This document shows positions 29,640 through 40,085 of a stretch of DNA of 64,000 nt, piece after piece; position 1 is the stretch's first letter, and each line of letters starts with the position of its first letter. The translations under genes were made by a program, and so were the position numbers. The stretch lies in NCBI GenBank assembly GCA_016719855.1, contig JADJYH010000042.1, positions 12,783 through 76,782 on the forward strand. Reading direction: 5' to 3'. The notes beneath the pieces were generated by a model. That model worked only from the letters and a program-made list of their open reading frames with translations, was not told the DNA's origin and did no database searches. The DNA is from Saprospiraceae bacterium (GTDB lineage Bacteria; Bacteroidota; Bacteroidia; Chitinophagales; Saprospiraceae).

Positions 29640-30383
29640 CTATTTCTCCTTTCTCCTCCGGAATGTATATTCAATGGAAAGATTGAAAATCAAGGGGTCA
29701 TAATCAAGCACTACTTCGGTATCTTCATTTTGCCCCAAACCAGCAAAACCAGCTTGCAAACCAATCCTGACAGGGTCGAACCAGCCGTAAAGGGTTCCGG
29801 CCAGGGCAAATGAATATGCATTTAAGTTATTGTAGCTTTTGGTGCTGTTGTCTTTTGTGATTTTCAATTGGTTGAAATTGACGAAGTTCATTCTAAAACT
29901 CCCGGCCAGGGCAAATTGGTTGATTCTATATCCCGCGCTGGGTTGGATGAATAACTGCCTGTATTCACTCTCACTTTTTTCATCATAAAAACTCCCACTG
30001 CCATAATCATCTGATTTGCTATTTCCTAACCCCACACCAATAAAACCTTCGTAAAAAAAGTTTTCGTCCTCTCCCTTAAATGGGATATCATTAAAATAAC
30101 CAACCCCCAACTCTTTAATAGTATGGTCAAATTTGCTAGCATTTTCTTGGTTGTCACGGTTTAAGGTACTGTAGTTTCCGATAAACGCAATGGAGTTGAC
30201 CGGGCTGACGGCTGCGTTGAGACTGACGCCGTCCTCGCCATAGCCTACGCCAAAATTCGCCTGCCCTCCATCGTCAAACAATGGCGAATTCAAGCGGTTG
30301 GCCACATATACCGGTGCGCAACTGCCAAAAACCATCCCGACAAAAAAGGCACTCAACAAAAGATTGATCACTGAATTTCTCAT
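29640..30383 (-). CDS. Hypothetical outer-membrane beta-barrel-like lipoprotein
   Basis: From the Met at 30383 (247 aa) the protein has a signal peptide with lipobox: NLLLSAFFVGMVFGSCAP. The mature part alternates short amphipathic strands and turns (NFGVGYGEDGVSLNAAVSPV, FYEGFIGVGLG, FIQPSAGYRINQFALAGSFR, GLQAGFAGLG) and ends LIFNLSIEYTFRRR. This is the pattern of a small outer-membrane barrel. A start at 30425 is possible but adds a non-signal extension. I do not recognise a named family. Confidence 0.65.
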   Translation of the reverse strand: MRNSVINLLLSAFFVGMVFGSCAPVYVANRLNSPLFDDGGQANFGVGYGEDGVSLNAAVSPVNSIAFIGNYSTLNRDNQENASKFDHTIKELGVGYFNDIPFKGEDENFFYEGFIGVGLGNSKSDDYGSGSFYDEKSESEYRQLFIQPSAGYRINQFALAGSFRMNFVNFNQLKITKDNSTKSYNNLNAYSFALAGTLYGWFDPVRIGLQAGFAGLGQNEDTEVVLDYDPLIFNLSIEYTFRRRKEK

Positions 30384-30475
30384 GATTGGATAATTTGCAA
30401 GTGCATAGATAGTCATTATTAGCATTTAACGTGAATCCGAAGATTTCGAAAAGGGCAATATGTGTTGCGCCGGGG

Positions 30476-30620
30476 GTCCCTGCTAAATAGGCAGAACGGA
30501 TCCTGAAGATTGAGCCGCAGGGACGATGTTTGGGGTCGCACCCTGTAGACCGAGAATATTATTACCGCACCGCTGCTGGGTTCTCGATTTCCTACAGACA
30601 TGGCAGCAGCGCTGCTGCCA
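30476..30620. repeat. Dense inverted-repeat element (candidate structured RNA or dispersed repeat)
   Basis: Three inverted repeats follow each other in 145 bp. GTCCCTGC (30476-30483) pairs with GCAGGGAC (30517-30524). CTGTAG-acc-GAGAA pairs with TTCTCG-attt-CTACAG, about 30541-30595. A perfect 20-bp palindrome TGGCAGCAGCGCTGCTGCCA lies at 30601-30620. No protein-like frame fits. It sits between the divergent lipoprotein gene and the secreted-protein gene at 30807. Confidence 0.6.
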
Positions 30621-30806
30621 AATGTTTGAGGTACAGAAAATCAAGCACCGTACTCACGCTAAACCATTTATCAAGCAAGGCGCTTGCCCTGCTTTTTATT
30701 TTCCCCTTTCCGACCACTGCACCTAATTAAGGGTAGCTTTACAACCTTGAACCACACTTCCCAATTTGCGGCAATCTTGCCACACCATTTTTCCAAACTA
30801 CTTTTT

Positions 30807-31741
30807 ATGCGATTGATGAATGTTGTTGTCGTAATGCTCATCGCTATTTCCACCGTGATTGGGCAAGAATTTGCCCTTGGCTCCCTCATCAAAATCAAGG
30901 ACTTTGGGGAGATGTACTCCACCTTCAACTGGGAGACCGCCAATGTTGCAGCGTTAAAAGCCAACCTTGGCGAAGACATGGCAAACAAAGTGGTCAAAAA
31001 ATCCGTCGAATCCGCCTGGCCAGCAGGCATTGCCTCGCTGGGCGCTCGCAACCAAAACAGGTCACTGATGGCAGGCTACACGACCTTTTACCTCACCGCA
31101 CTGGATGAACACCGGGCCATACTTTTCGTGCCAGCCGTCGAGAACAGTTGGATGGCCCCGACATGCAGCCGGTCGGCGACATTTATTTCGTCATCAACAG
31201 CCACGCCATTGAAGTGAAAGACATCGACACGGCGACTTATCCCCCTACCCCATCTACTACCGATGGGTTCGCCGCACAACTGGAGGAAATCACCCAAGAC
31301 TTCCAGAACGGGTTTATGAACGTCACCAACCAGGTATTGCAGGAAGATGCAGATGGGCTTGTCATTTATTACGGCACCCGAGTGCCATTGGATGGTGCCG
31401 ATGAGCTGTATTTCTACGAAGACTTGCTCTCTGCTGCCACCAGTTTCCATGCCGGGTTCCCCGGTCACCTCGATCCGGCCAATGGCCTGAAAGCCTATCA
31501 AGAACTGGTGCGCAAAGTCGAGGGACTAACCCTCAGTTGCTGCCGCTTGGCCAAAAACGAAGAACAAGTGCTGGGCAACACCCGCCGGCAACCTTTCCAT
31601 ACCTACGACCCAAATGGAAAAGTGAGTGTTTTCTACGAAGGCATGATTATCGAAGTAGGCCTGGAGCAAGGCGAAACCTTTGACAACGAAGGCCAAATTT
31701 TGGATTTCTGGATACCCGCACTCACTATTTATGAACAGTAG
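30807..31741 (+). CDS. Secreted protein of unknown function (frameshifted)
   Basis: The ATG at 30807 gives a signal peptide (RLMNVVVVMLIAISTVIGQ) and about 311 aa once one base is restored near 31145-31155. That joins TTFYLTALDEHRAILFVPAV to QLDGPDMQPVGDIYFVINSH. The mature protein is mixed alpha/beta (FALGSLIKIKDFGEMYSTF, NPNGKVSVFYEGM-like region, FDNEGQILDFWIPALTIYEQ at the end). I do not recognise the family and see no catalytic motif. It stands alone between the structured element and a small downstream frame. Confidence 0.65.
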
Positions 31742-31763
31742 GGGCGGCATCATTAAGCCCTGA

Positions 31764-31952
31764 ATGACTTTGGCTTATCCCGACTGGGAACTTCGACAGT
31801 ACGGCCAGGGACTGGCCAAACGCTTTGTTTTGCACTACGATGAGCCGTGTTCTGGGACGCAATTGCTGATTGCATTACCATTCATGTTGATGGACTCTGA
31901 AGGGGTAATGGACGAATATGATTGGAAACGAAAAACGGGTTCGGGGTGGTAG
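31764..31952 (+). CDS. Possible small protein or gene fragment
   Basis: This 62-aa frame begins MTLAYPDWELRQYGQGLAKR and has coding-like composition, but there is no clear ribosome binding site and no recognised family. It could be a remnant of a gene related to the preceding one or a chance frame. Confidence 0.25.
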   Translation: MTLAYPDWELRQYGQGLAKRFVLHYDEPCSGTQLLIALPFMLMDSEGVMDEYDWKRKTGSGW

Positions 31953-32201
31953 TAGGTGGGGGTGGTCAAATTCGACAAATATTCTCGCAGTTCGTCAGTT
32001 TCTGGAAAAGAGCGCTGCCTTTCAAAGGCATGAAAAGCGTATTTTTCAGTTTTAGGAGAAAGTCACCCCATAAGGAATCACGGATTCGCTCGACTATTTG
32101 CAGGCAATTTCACAACATGTGAAGGACAAATAGCACTACCCAAACTTCAATTGGGTAATGCTATTTGTCCGCAATTTTTGGCAGCTCATCTCCACGCTCA
32201 C
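31953..32201. terminator. Intergenic region with a 20-bp stem hairpin
   Basis: At 32124-32170 the arms GGACAAATAGCACTACCCAA and TTGGGTAATGCTATTTGTCC pair almost perfectly around a short loop. A T-run (ATTTTTGG) follows on the plus strand. It separates the plus-strand frames from the convergent propeller/OmpA gene. Confidence 0.7.
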
Positions 32202-35200
32202 TCACTCCACCCTCACAATCTTAATCTCCACCCGCTGATTTTTCGCCCTTCCTTCCGGCGTCGAGTTGCTGGCCACGGGGTTGCGCTTGCCATAGCCCTT
32301 GTAGGTGATTCGACTGGTAGGCAAGCCCTTGCTCACGAGGTATTCCGCCACCGATTTTGCCCTCGCCGAGGAGAGCTGATCGCAAAATTCATGGGAAGGG
32401 ATGCCGTTCGTGTGGCCGCCCACTTCGATGACCACGGCAGGGTTTTCCTGCAAGAATTCGTACAATTCGTCCAGCGTGGGACGGGAGGTTTCCTCCATGT
32501 TTGTGCTGTCCGGCTGGAAGTAGATTTTCTCCAGTTTAATGGTCTCGCCGCTGCGCAGGTTGTTGACTGAAAGTTCAGGAATTATGCGGGTTTTAACCTC
32601 GAAAGATGCAGTGGCCGTGCAGCCATTTTCGTCCGTGACGGTGACCGTGTGTTGCCCTGCGGGCAATGTGGTGGCGTTGGCAACGGTCTCCCCGTTGTCC
32701 CATGCGATGCGGTAGCTGCCCTTGCCGCCAGTGGCGTCGAGGGTGGCCTTTCCGTTGTTCGTTTTGTCCGTGGTGGCGAGGCGGATTTTCACAACTTCGG
32801 CCTTGACAGGAGTAGGTTCAGCAACTTGTTTGGTGGCGGTAGTGGTAGCTCCGGTAGCATCGGTGACGGTCAGCGTGTAGCTGCCAGCGCCCAGCGCATT
32901 GGCAGATGCTGACGTCGAGCCGCCCGTCCAATTGTACCGGAACGGGCCTTTTCCGCCGCTGACCTCCGCATTCAGTTCCGCCGTTTTCTCGCCTGCACAC
33001 TTGATTTCTTTTTCTTGCGAAATGGAGGCTGCCAGCGGCAAAATATTCTCCGTGATGTTCACCGTAGCCGTGGCCGTACAGCCCGCTGCGTCCGTCACCG
33101 TGACGGTGTGACTGCCGGGGCCGAGCCTACTGGCGGTGGCTGCTGCCTCTGCATTGCTCCATTTGAAAGCAAAATTGCCCGTGCCACCGCTGGCTTTCAC
33201 GGTGGCTTTGCCATCGCTGTTGCCCGTGCTGGCAGAGGCGTCCACTTTGGCAGCGAGGCTGATGGCCTTTGGCTCCGCAACTTGAATAATGGAAGTCGCC
33301 GTTTGCCCGGTGGCATCTGTCACCGTGACAGAATAGCTGCCGGTGGACAGGCTGGCGACCCTTTCGCCGGAGGCATCGCCCCCACTCCACTGGTACTTAA
33401 ATGGTTGCTTGCCACCACTGGCCTCCGCCCGAAGTTCGCCCGTTTTTTCACCCGCACACTTGATTTCTTTTTCTTGCGAAATGGTGACTGCCAGCGGCAA
33501 GACGTTCTCGGAGATGCTCACCGTGGCCGTGGCCGTACAGCCCGCTGCGTCCGTCACCGTGACGGTGTGACTGCCGGGGCCGAGCTTGCTGGCGGTGGCT
33601 GCCGCCTCTGAGTTGCTCCATTTGAAAGTAAAAGTTCCTGTGCCGCCTGTCGCCTTCAAGGTGGCTTTACCGTCCGAGTTGCCCGTGCTGGCAGGGGCAT
33701 CCACTTTGGCGGTGAGCATGATCGGCTTCGGCTCCGCAACCTGAATGCTGGAGGTTGCCGTTTGCCCGGTGGCATCGGTCACTGTGACAGAATAGCTGCC
33801 CGCCGACAGGCCGCTCGCCAGCTCGCTGGCCGTTTCGGCAATGCTCCACTGGTATTTGTAGGGTTCTTTGCCGCCGTTGGTGGTGGTTCGGAGGATGGCC
33901 GATTTTTCACCAAAACACTTGATTTCACTTTGCTGCGCAATGCTCACCGATAGTGGCAAAATGTTCTCGGGATGCTTACGGTAGTCGTGGCCGTGCAGCC
34001 CGCTGCGTCCGTCACGGTGACGGTGTGGCTGCCGGGACCGAGCTTCGTGGCAGTTGCTGCCGCCTCTGCGTTGTCCCATTTGTAGGTAAAATTACCGCTA
34101 CCGCCTGTGGCTTTCACGGTAGCCTTGCCGTCCGAGTTGCCCGTGCTGGCAGGGGTATCCACTTTTATGGTTGCCGTAATGGCGTCAGCTGCTTTTACCT
34201 CAAAAGTGGCAGAGGCCGACTGCCCCGCCGCATCGGTGACAGTGACGGCGTAGCCGCCAGCGGGAAGCCCCGTGATATTTGCACCAGCCATCAGGCTGGG
34301 GGTGTTCCACTGGTATTGATAGGGCGTTTTACCGCCACTGACGTCGGCCTTGAGGGCAGCGTCTTTTGCCCCAGCGCATCCGATGGCTTTTGTCTGTGAA
34401 ATGGAAACGGTGAGCGCACTGACCAGTCGCCGGATTTCCACACTCGCAGTGGCCGTGCAGCCCGCCTTGTCGGTGACGGTGACGTTGTGCGTGCCTTCGC
34501 CAAGGGCAGTGGCCTTGGCTGCCGTCTCACCATTGTCCCATTTGAAAGAATACACTAGGTTGCCACCGGTTACTTTAACCGATGCTGCGCCGTCTGGAGC
34601 GCCGCTTTCGCCCGCAGGCTTTTCCTGAGTGGTGGCAAGCGTGATGTTTGGGTCGGGGATTTCGACTTTCAAGGACTTGGTTTTGCCCTTGCTGTCAGTG
34701 ACGGTGAGCGAGTACTCGCCGGGGCCGAGGTTCTGAGGGTTGGTGCCAGCAAGTCCCCCTGCCCAGGCGTAGGTGTAGGGCGCTTCGCCGCCGCTTACGG
34801 TTACTTTCAGCGAGGCGTCTTTTTTGTTTGCTCCGCAACTCAGCATTTTGTCGAGTAGGCAGGTGACGGCGATGGCGTCGGCCTTTTGGATGAGGTAGAG
34901 GCCCTTGTCGTTGGTGCCAATCCAGACAGCGTTTTCGGCATCAATGGCCATGCACGACACGTCCTGGCTGGTGAACTCCTCCGCCGGGCCGAACACGGTT
35001 GCATCCTCAGTAGCCGGATCGAATCGGGCGATGATTTGTGAAGCGACCCAGAGCATCCCGTTGCCGTCCACGGCGATGTCCACGACCTCACCCTCGGTGA
35101 GCTTGGCGTCAATGTCCACGTTTTGCCATTTCTCACGGGCATCCACTTTCCAGAGCAGGTCGTCGCCCATGACCCAGATACTGGTGCCACTTTGGGCAAA

Positions 35201-35776
35201 TGCACGAATGCTAAAGACCTTTTCCTCCTGTCGCCACTTGCCGTCTTTACCGAAAGCACAGCCCTCCGCCGTACCTATCCAAAGCCGCCCTTCCGTGTCG
35301 AGAAAAAGGGTGTTGATTTCGTCGGAGCCGCCAGGTGAATGGCGGGCAACGAGCTTTAGGCTAGGCTGGGTCTTGAACTGGAACAGGCCGGAGCTGCGGG
35401 TTCCGACCCAGAGTTGGCTGCCTTTTTCTTCAAAAATAGCGGCAGTGATGCGGTCTTCCTTGGTGCGGATGCTTTGGCCGTCGGCGCCCATTTGCGTCAG
35501 CAGCTCTTCAAGCGGCAGGCGAATGTCACGGTTGCCCGAAGGGGTTTGCAGCAACGACCACTCGGTTGGGGCGATGTTGGCTGGTGTGGACTGTTCCGGG
35601 GAGTGGACTTGAAAAAGGCCTTTGCGGTTGCCCACCCATTTGTTTTCTCCATCAATATGGATGTTGGTGACAGGGGTGTAGCGATCTACGGCCTTGGTGC
35701 GGATGACCTCCATCGGAACCTGTGCAATATTTTTTGCTGCAAAAAGGACAAGAAAAAAAGTGAAAAATCTGTACAT
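32202..35776 (-). CDS. Two-component-type propeller, SprB repeats and C-terminal OmpA domain protein (frameshifted)
   Basis: This exported protein has about 1190 aa. After a signal peptide (YRFFTFFLVLFAAKNIAQVP) comes a beta-propeller of the two-component-regulator type (GSQLWVGTRSSGLFQFKTQP, TEGRLWIGTAEGCAFGKDG, ENAVWIGTNDKGLYLIQ). Ten or so SprB-like modules follow (GKATVKATGGSGNFTYKWDN, LGPGSHTVTVTDAAGCTATA). It ends in a peptidoglycan-binding OmpA domain (LEKIYFQPDSTNMEETSRPT, IEVGGHTNGIPSHEFCDQLS). The frame breaks near 33977, where a neighbouring repeat reads ATCTCC but this copy reads ATCCCG; one missing T explains it. The layout suggests a periplasmic peptidoglycan-anchored scaffold. 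I cannot assign a named function. Confidence 0.85.
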
Positions 35777-36253
35777 CTAATCAATGATAAATAATGAATG
35801 ATAAATGGCGGAACTGATTGAAAATCAATTACTTGCCGCAACTCCACCTCCGTTTTAAAGTCGGCGAAAATACCTGTTGCGCCATCAAAGCCGACCAATC
35901 CGGGCTTTCGGGATTGAAAGACGCAAAAGCAACAGTTAAATTTTGCAAACGGACGCAAAGTTTGATTGTTTTGAAAAAAGAAGCTAAAAAAGCTAAACAA
36001 CCCAACCTACGCAGCTCACAGTGCCCCTCAAAATGGTGTTAACCTGTCCAATGTTAATTTAATATTAACTGATTGTAAATTTTGAGTTGACTTTCATTGC
36101 CGCTTCCCTTATTTTTACTCATCGAAATCTTCACATTTATGGTTTCCGACAGTAGTGGTTTCAATTTGTTTCAACCTGCGAGCTGCCTGCCCCGCCCAGA
36201 CTGAAAATCTTTCAGCCTGAGCAGCGAGCGGCCGCCTAAACAGCGAAGCGGCC
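35777..36253. other. Divergent intergenic region
   Basis: This separates the propeller/OmpA gene from the protease gene. A single-arm word repeat (ATGATAAATAATGAATGATA) lies at 35784-35806 just upstream of the propeller gene. No RNA gene or conserved frame was recognised. Confidence 0.5.
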
Positions 36254-37168
36254 ATGAAAAAACTTTTGTGCTTGCTGCTTTTTACATCACAATTATTAAT
36301 TGCCCAACGTAATGTTGCGCTGCTGCATTTGGAGCGAGGCATTGCTAACGAACCTTTGCCGGATGCAGCAGATTTCTCTGAAATTCCTTTTGAAGTAGCG
36401 GGTGGTATGATTGTCGTTCGGGCCAGTGTGAACGGGAATATGGGCAATTTCATCCTTGACACTGGTGCTCCCGGTATTGTGCTCGACGCCCAAAATGGAG
36501 CATTTGAAGCTGTGCGCAAGGGAGGGGCCATCAGTGGCGGCCTAGACCTGGGCGAAGTAGAGGTGAAGAACTTCCAGTTGGGAATCATAAAAAAAGCAAA
36601 AACGCAGGGCAACGTGCTTGATGTACACCATCTCGAAATTGCCTGTGGCATGGACATCATGGGGCTTGTGGGTTACGATGTGTTCAGAAATTACGAGCTG
36701 GTTTTTGACTTTCCCAACAAAAAGATTCAAGCGTTTCGGTCGGGTCAGGCCCATCCAGGGCAGCAACTCGCTCCCACCATAACAATTCCTTTCACCCTTT
36801 GTGGTCATGTGCCTGTTGTTGTTGCCAAAATCGGTGGAAAACGGGCGTTCCTTGGCTTGGACAGCGGTGCCGAGGTAAATCTGTTGGACAAAAAGTATTT
36901 TGACAAAATAGGAGCGGGCTGCTCCAACGTAAAGCCAGAGCTGCTTACCGGACTTGACAATGTCCCGCAGGACGTTATCTCCGCCGATGTGCGGGAGACG
37001 ATGCTGAGGCGAGAAGCTTTGCCAAAAATGCGGTATGTTTTTACAGATTTTAGCCGCTTGCGAAAGAATTTTGACATGCCCATTGATGGATTGCTAGGCG
37101 TCCCATTTTTCAAGGACAAAATTGTTTCCATAGATTATGCTCGAAAAAAGATTTACATCTGGGAATAA
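36254..37168 (+). CDS. Exported retropepsin-like aspartic protease with two catalytic half-sites
   Basis: The 304-aa protein has a signal peptide (KKLLCLLLFTSQLLIAQ) and two aspartyl protease half-motifs in one chain: NFILDTGAPGIVLDAQNG (about residue 74) and AFLGLDSGAEVNLLDKKYF (about residue 203). Each is followed by a hydrophobic-glycine element (GLVGYDVFRNYELVFDF and GLLGVPFFKDKIVSIDY). So it is a bilobed enzyme built from two retropepsin-type domains, as in pepsins, rather than a homodimer. It would act in the periplasm or outside the cell; substrates are unknown. A strong terminator overlaps the stop codon. Confidence 0.8.
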   Translation: MKKLLCLLLFTSQLLIAQRNVALLHLERGIANEPLPDAADFSEIPFEVAGGMIVVRASVNGNMGNFILDTGAPGIVLDAQNGAFEAVRKGGAISGGLDLGEVEVKNFQLGIIKKAKTQGNVLDVHHLEIACGMDIMGLVGYDVFRNYELVFDFPNKKIQAFRSGQAHPGQQLAPTITIPFTLCGHVPVVVAKIGGKRAFLGLDSGAEVNLLDKKYFDKIGAGCSNVKPELLTGLDNVPQDVISADVRETMLRREALPKMRYVFTDFSRLRKNFDMPIDGLLGVPFFKDKIVSIDYARKKIYIWE

Positions 37169-37194
37169 AAAAGGAGGCCTTGGCCTCCTTTTTT
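37167..37194 (+). terminator. Terminator of the aspartic protease gene
   Basis: AAAAAAGGAGGCC-TT-GGCCTCCTTTTTT is a near-perfect stem with a T-tail. It begins inside the stop codon (37166-37168). Confidence 0.9.
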
Positions 37195-37288
37195 ATTTGT
37201 CCTTTATTTGTACAAAGCATCAATTCAGAAATCTTCTATTTAGCTGTAAATCAATATTTTAAAAAATCTGCCTTCCAAAACCAACTAA

Positions 37289-37317
37289 GTACATTTATTC
37301 AAGATTGTACATTTATT
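37289..37317 (+). promoter_or_regulatory. Direct repeat upstream of the Crp/Fnr gene
   Basis: GTACATTTATT occurs exactly twice (37289-37299 and 37307-37317) with an 18-bp period, about 80 bp before the regulator's start. It could be a regulator-binding site. A TTGACA at 37318-37323 follows directly. Confidence 0.35.
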
Positions 37318-37395
37318 TTGACAGTGCTTCCCTCATTTTTGCAGTGTAAAAGTCTGTTCAGGGTTCATCCTTCATCCAAAAACAAATCATGGCTT

Positions 37396-38076
37396 ATGAA
37401 ATCTGCAATCAAAGTTGACGTGCTGCGCCATTTCCCCCTCTTCGAGGGCTTGTCCGAAGAAACTTTTACCAAGCTCGAGGGCATGGCAGAACACCACTCC
37501 AAGGCCAAACAGGTACAACTTTACGAAACCGGGGATGCATCCGACCGTGTTTACTTTCTGCTAAAAGGAACGGTAAAGACCTGCACCATGTCGAGTGATG
37601 GACGGGAGGTCATCAAAACCATCCTGCACCCACTGGCAATGTTCGGCGAACTTGGCCTCGTCGGCGAAAAGCAACGCCATGAATCGGCCTTCACCATGAA
37701 CGAGGAGGTGGTGTACATGACCATTTCCAATGCAAATTTTCAGTTATTGATGCGCGCCAACCACAGGCTTTGCTTCAATGTGCTGCAGCTCACAGGTAGC
37801 CGACTGCTCTTGGCCGAAGCGAAATTGGAAGCGCTCATTTTCAAGGATGCCCGTTCTCGCATCATTGATTTCCTCAAGGACAGCGCCAACCAGCGAGGCC
37901 GCAAGGTTGGTTATGAAATGTTGTTCAAGCACAGCCTCACGCAGCAGGACATCGCCAACCTGACGGGCACTTCCCGCCAGACGGTGACCTCGGTGATGAA
38001 CGACCTCCGCAAGGACAACCTGATTTATTTTAACCGGAACACGATTCTGATTCGTGACATGGGTAAGTTGTTGTGA
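37396..38076 (+). CDS. Crp/Fnr family transcriptional regulator
   Basis: This is a DNA-binding regulator of 226 aa from ATG 37396. The cyclic-nucleotide-binding-like domain is at residues about 10-125 (FPLFEGLSEETFTKLEGMAE, VQLYETGDASDRVYFLLKGT, ILHPLAMFGELGLVGE). The winged helix-turn-helix is at the C-terminus (SLTQQDIANLTGTSRQTVTS). No N-terminal cysteine cluster is present, so an Fnr-type iron-sulfur sensor is unlikely; the effector is unknown. Earlier in-frame codons back to 37180 lack a family match. It converges on rnz through an echo hairpin. Confidence 0.9.
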   Translation: MKSAIKVDVLRHFPLFEGLSEETFTKLEGMAEHHSKAKQVQLYETGDASDRVYFLLKGTVKTCTMSSDGREVIKTILHPLAMFGELGLVGEKQRHESAFTMNEEVVYMTISNANFQLLMRANHRLCFNVLQLTGSRLLLAEAKLEALIFKDARSRIIDFLKDSANQRGRKVGYEMLFKHSLTQQDIANLTGTSRQTVTSVMNDLRKDNLIYFNRNTILIRDMGKLL

Positions 38077-38079
38077 GGA

Positions 38080-38163
38080 GGGTTTGAGAGATTGAGGGTT
38101 TGAGAGGGGCCACCCCCGCCCTTAAATTCTCAAGCTCTCAACCCATCAATCTCAAGCCGTCAA
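38080..38163. repeat. Echo hairpin between convergent crp-type gene and rnz
   Basis: The left arm (38080-38108) repeats GGGTTTGAGAGATTGAG. The right arm (38129-38163) repeats the complement (CTCAAGCTCTCAACCCATCA). The right arm covers the rnz stop codon. A GGGGCCACCCCC core lies between the arms. Confidence 0.7.
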
Positions 38164-39067
38164 ATTTCGTAAGTGGTGCCTTCAAGACCAAGCACGGTGT
38201 TGGGGAAAATTGGCCGTGCCTCCTCCAAAAAAACATCCAAATCTTTGTACCTCGATGAATAGTGGCCGGTTATAAGCCTACCCACTTTTGCTTTCCTGGC
38301 CAATTGGGCAGCTTGACGGACGGTACTGTGCATGGTGAGAGCCGCATTTTCGAAGTGGTCATCACAAAAGGTGGTGTCATGGTAAAGCGTACTGACGCCT
38401 TGAATATGGTGCAAAACGGCTTCGTCACAAAGTGTGTCGGTAAGGAAAGCGTAGGAACGGAGCGGAGCAGGCGGCAATGTAAGTTCTTGATTTCCAACAA
38501 GTTTTCCATTTTCTAGCAAAACATCTTCCCCAGCCTTGGCCGCTTTTATCTGCTGGATGGTGAGGTGGTATTCGACGATTTTCTCGGGCCGTATATTCAG
38601 TGGTCTTGGTTTTTCCCGAAAAACAAACCCAACAGTTGGTATGCCGTGCTTCAGCGGGATGCTTTCTACGGAAATGGTCGGGTTTTCAAAAACAAGTTTC
38701 GGTATGGAGTGTCAATTTCATGAAATTGTATGGGGTAAGAAAGCGCAACGCCGGGTCGAAGCTGCGCCAAAATCATTTCCCTCAATCCTGCGGGTGAATA
38801 TATTTCCAAAGGTTCCTGCCTCCCGTTCAAGTCAAATGAAAACAACAGACCGGGTAGGCCGAACACATGGTCGCCGTGGAGGTGGCTGATGAAGATTTGA
38901 TGGATTTTGTGGCGGGGAATATTGAAGTCGCTCATGCGCATTTGAGCACCCTCCCCACAGTCTAGCAGGAAAAACTGATTTTGAAATTGTAGAACCTGTG
39001 AAGTTGGGAAGCGCCCAAAAGCAGGTGTAGCAGCGTTGACCCCCAATATCGTCAGGGCAAACCTCAT
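38160..39067 (-). CDS. rnz: Ribonuclease Z (frameshifted)
   Basis: RNase Z cuts the 3' trailer of tRNA precursors, needed here since the tRNA in this window lacks an encoded CCA. The metallo-beta-lactamase motif is IFISHLHGDHVFGLPGLLFS. The N-terminus FALTILGVNAATPAFGRFPT and the C-terminal motifs LYHDTTFCDDH and LITGHYSSRY fit the family. The frame breaks in the A-run 38688-38692 (T-run on the coding strand): adding one T joins NLFFEN to PTISVESIPLKHG. Corrected length is about 303 aa, typical for the family. The start overlaps the STAS gene by 4 bp (ATGA), so the two are probably translationally coupled. Confidence 0.93.
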
Positions 39068-39441
39068 AGGCGCTCCGCACTCAGTGACCGCTCGATGTCT
39101 TCCAAAATGACGAAATCCTTCGACTCTTCAAGTGTGGGTAGTATGGATAGAACGGAATCGAGCCGGGAGATTTCAATCAGCTTGCGCACAGTATCATGCT
39201 TGATACCTGTGAGGACAAAAGCACCGAGATTTTTCCAAAGTCTGTTGGCTGTAAGAATGGCACTGAGGCCGGAAGAATCAACGTATTTCACTTCTGAGAG
39301 GTCGAGGATGAGGTTTGGAACGCCCTCGTTGGACAGGATTACAAGCTCCGATTTCAGGTTGGGAGCCACCACGGAATTAAGGTTCTCATCGTGGAGATGG
39401 AGTACAGCAAATCTTTCCTGTTTGTCTATTGAATATCTCAT
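39064..39441 (-). CDS. STAS domain protein (anti-sigma factor antagonist-like)
   Basis: This 125-aa single-domain protein has the SpoIIAA-type core LILDLSEVKYVDSSGLSAIL, with the phosphorylatable serine in VDSSGL. Family members are switched by phosphorylation from a partner kinase and bind anti-sigma factors or sensor complexes. No kinase or sigma factor gene is adjacent. It overlaps rnz by 4 bp and so is upstream in a two-gene operon. Confidence 0.88.
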   Translation of the reverse strand: MRYSIDKQERFAVLHLHDENLNSVVAPNLKSELVILSNEGVPNLILDLSEVKYVDSSGLSAILTANRLWKNLGAFVLTGIKHDTVRKLIEISRLDSVLSILPTLEESKDFVILEDIERSLSAERL

Positions 39442-40085
39442 ACTTTTTTTTGCGCTTTGATAAAGTGTCCCGGTAGCCGGGCAGCATCCGCTGATTGAGG
39501 CGCTAAGTTAGTATTTTATCCACCATATTTTCAAAGCACCAAGTCTTCGCAAGGCAAAATGGACGTTTTTTCTTCCAATTCTTCGAAATGAAGTGTTCCT
39601 ACCGGAAAAAGGTTTTTTGAGTTAAAATACTGGAAATCAATTATTTAATGCGCTTGAATCCCTCTTATCCAATATTTCTCACTATGCAATATGCGTCTCA
39701 ACCCATTGCACCCAAACTTAGGTTGGGGTTAAACGTTTATTTGCTGACATTTGCCAGACCGAAAATTAGCTGACTTAGGAAAACTTGGTTTTTAGAAAAA
39801 AGCATTCGAAGCACTATATTTAAGGTTAGAATTTTGTTTGGCCACTTCCGTTTTTTTCATTATTAAAAGCGGTAGAACTGCCATCCTAAAAATGCTGGCA
39901 CTGTTTTTACCAAAAAGGCTGATACAGGGTAAGTAGCATGGATGAGAAAACATAAAAGAAATGATTGGTAGTCAATTTGACCGATTGAGCAACTTTTCTT
40001 CCCGGCATTTTGAAACTTGTTCAAATCATCTTAACATTGCTTTAAATCCCCTAAATCAGAAAAAATTTCACCGATTCAATCAAAT
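39442..40085. other. Divergent intergenic region before clpC, AT-rich
   Basis: No protein-like frame, RNA gene or repeat hairpin was found in these 644 bp. The region must hold the promoters of the STAS-rnz operon and of clpC; no exact TAnnTTTG with a well-placed -33 element was identified. Confidence 0.5.
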
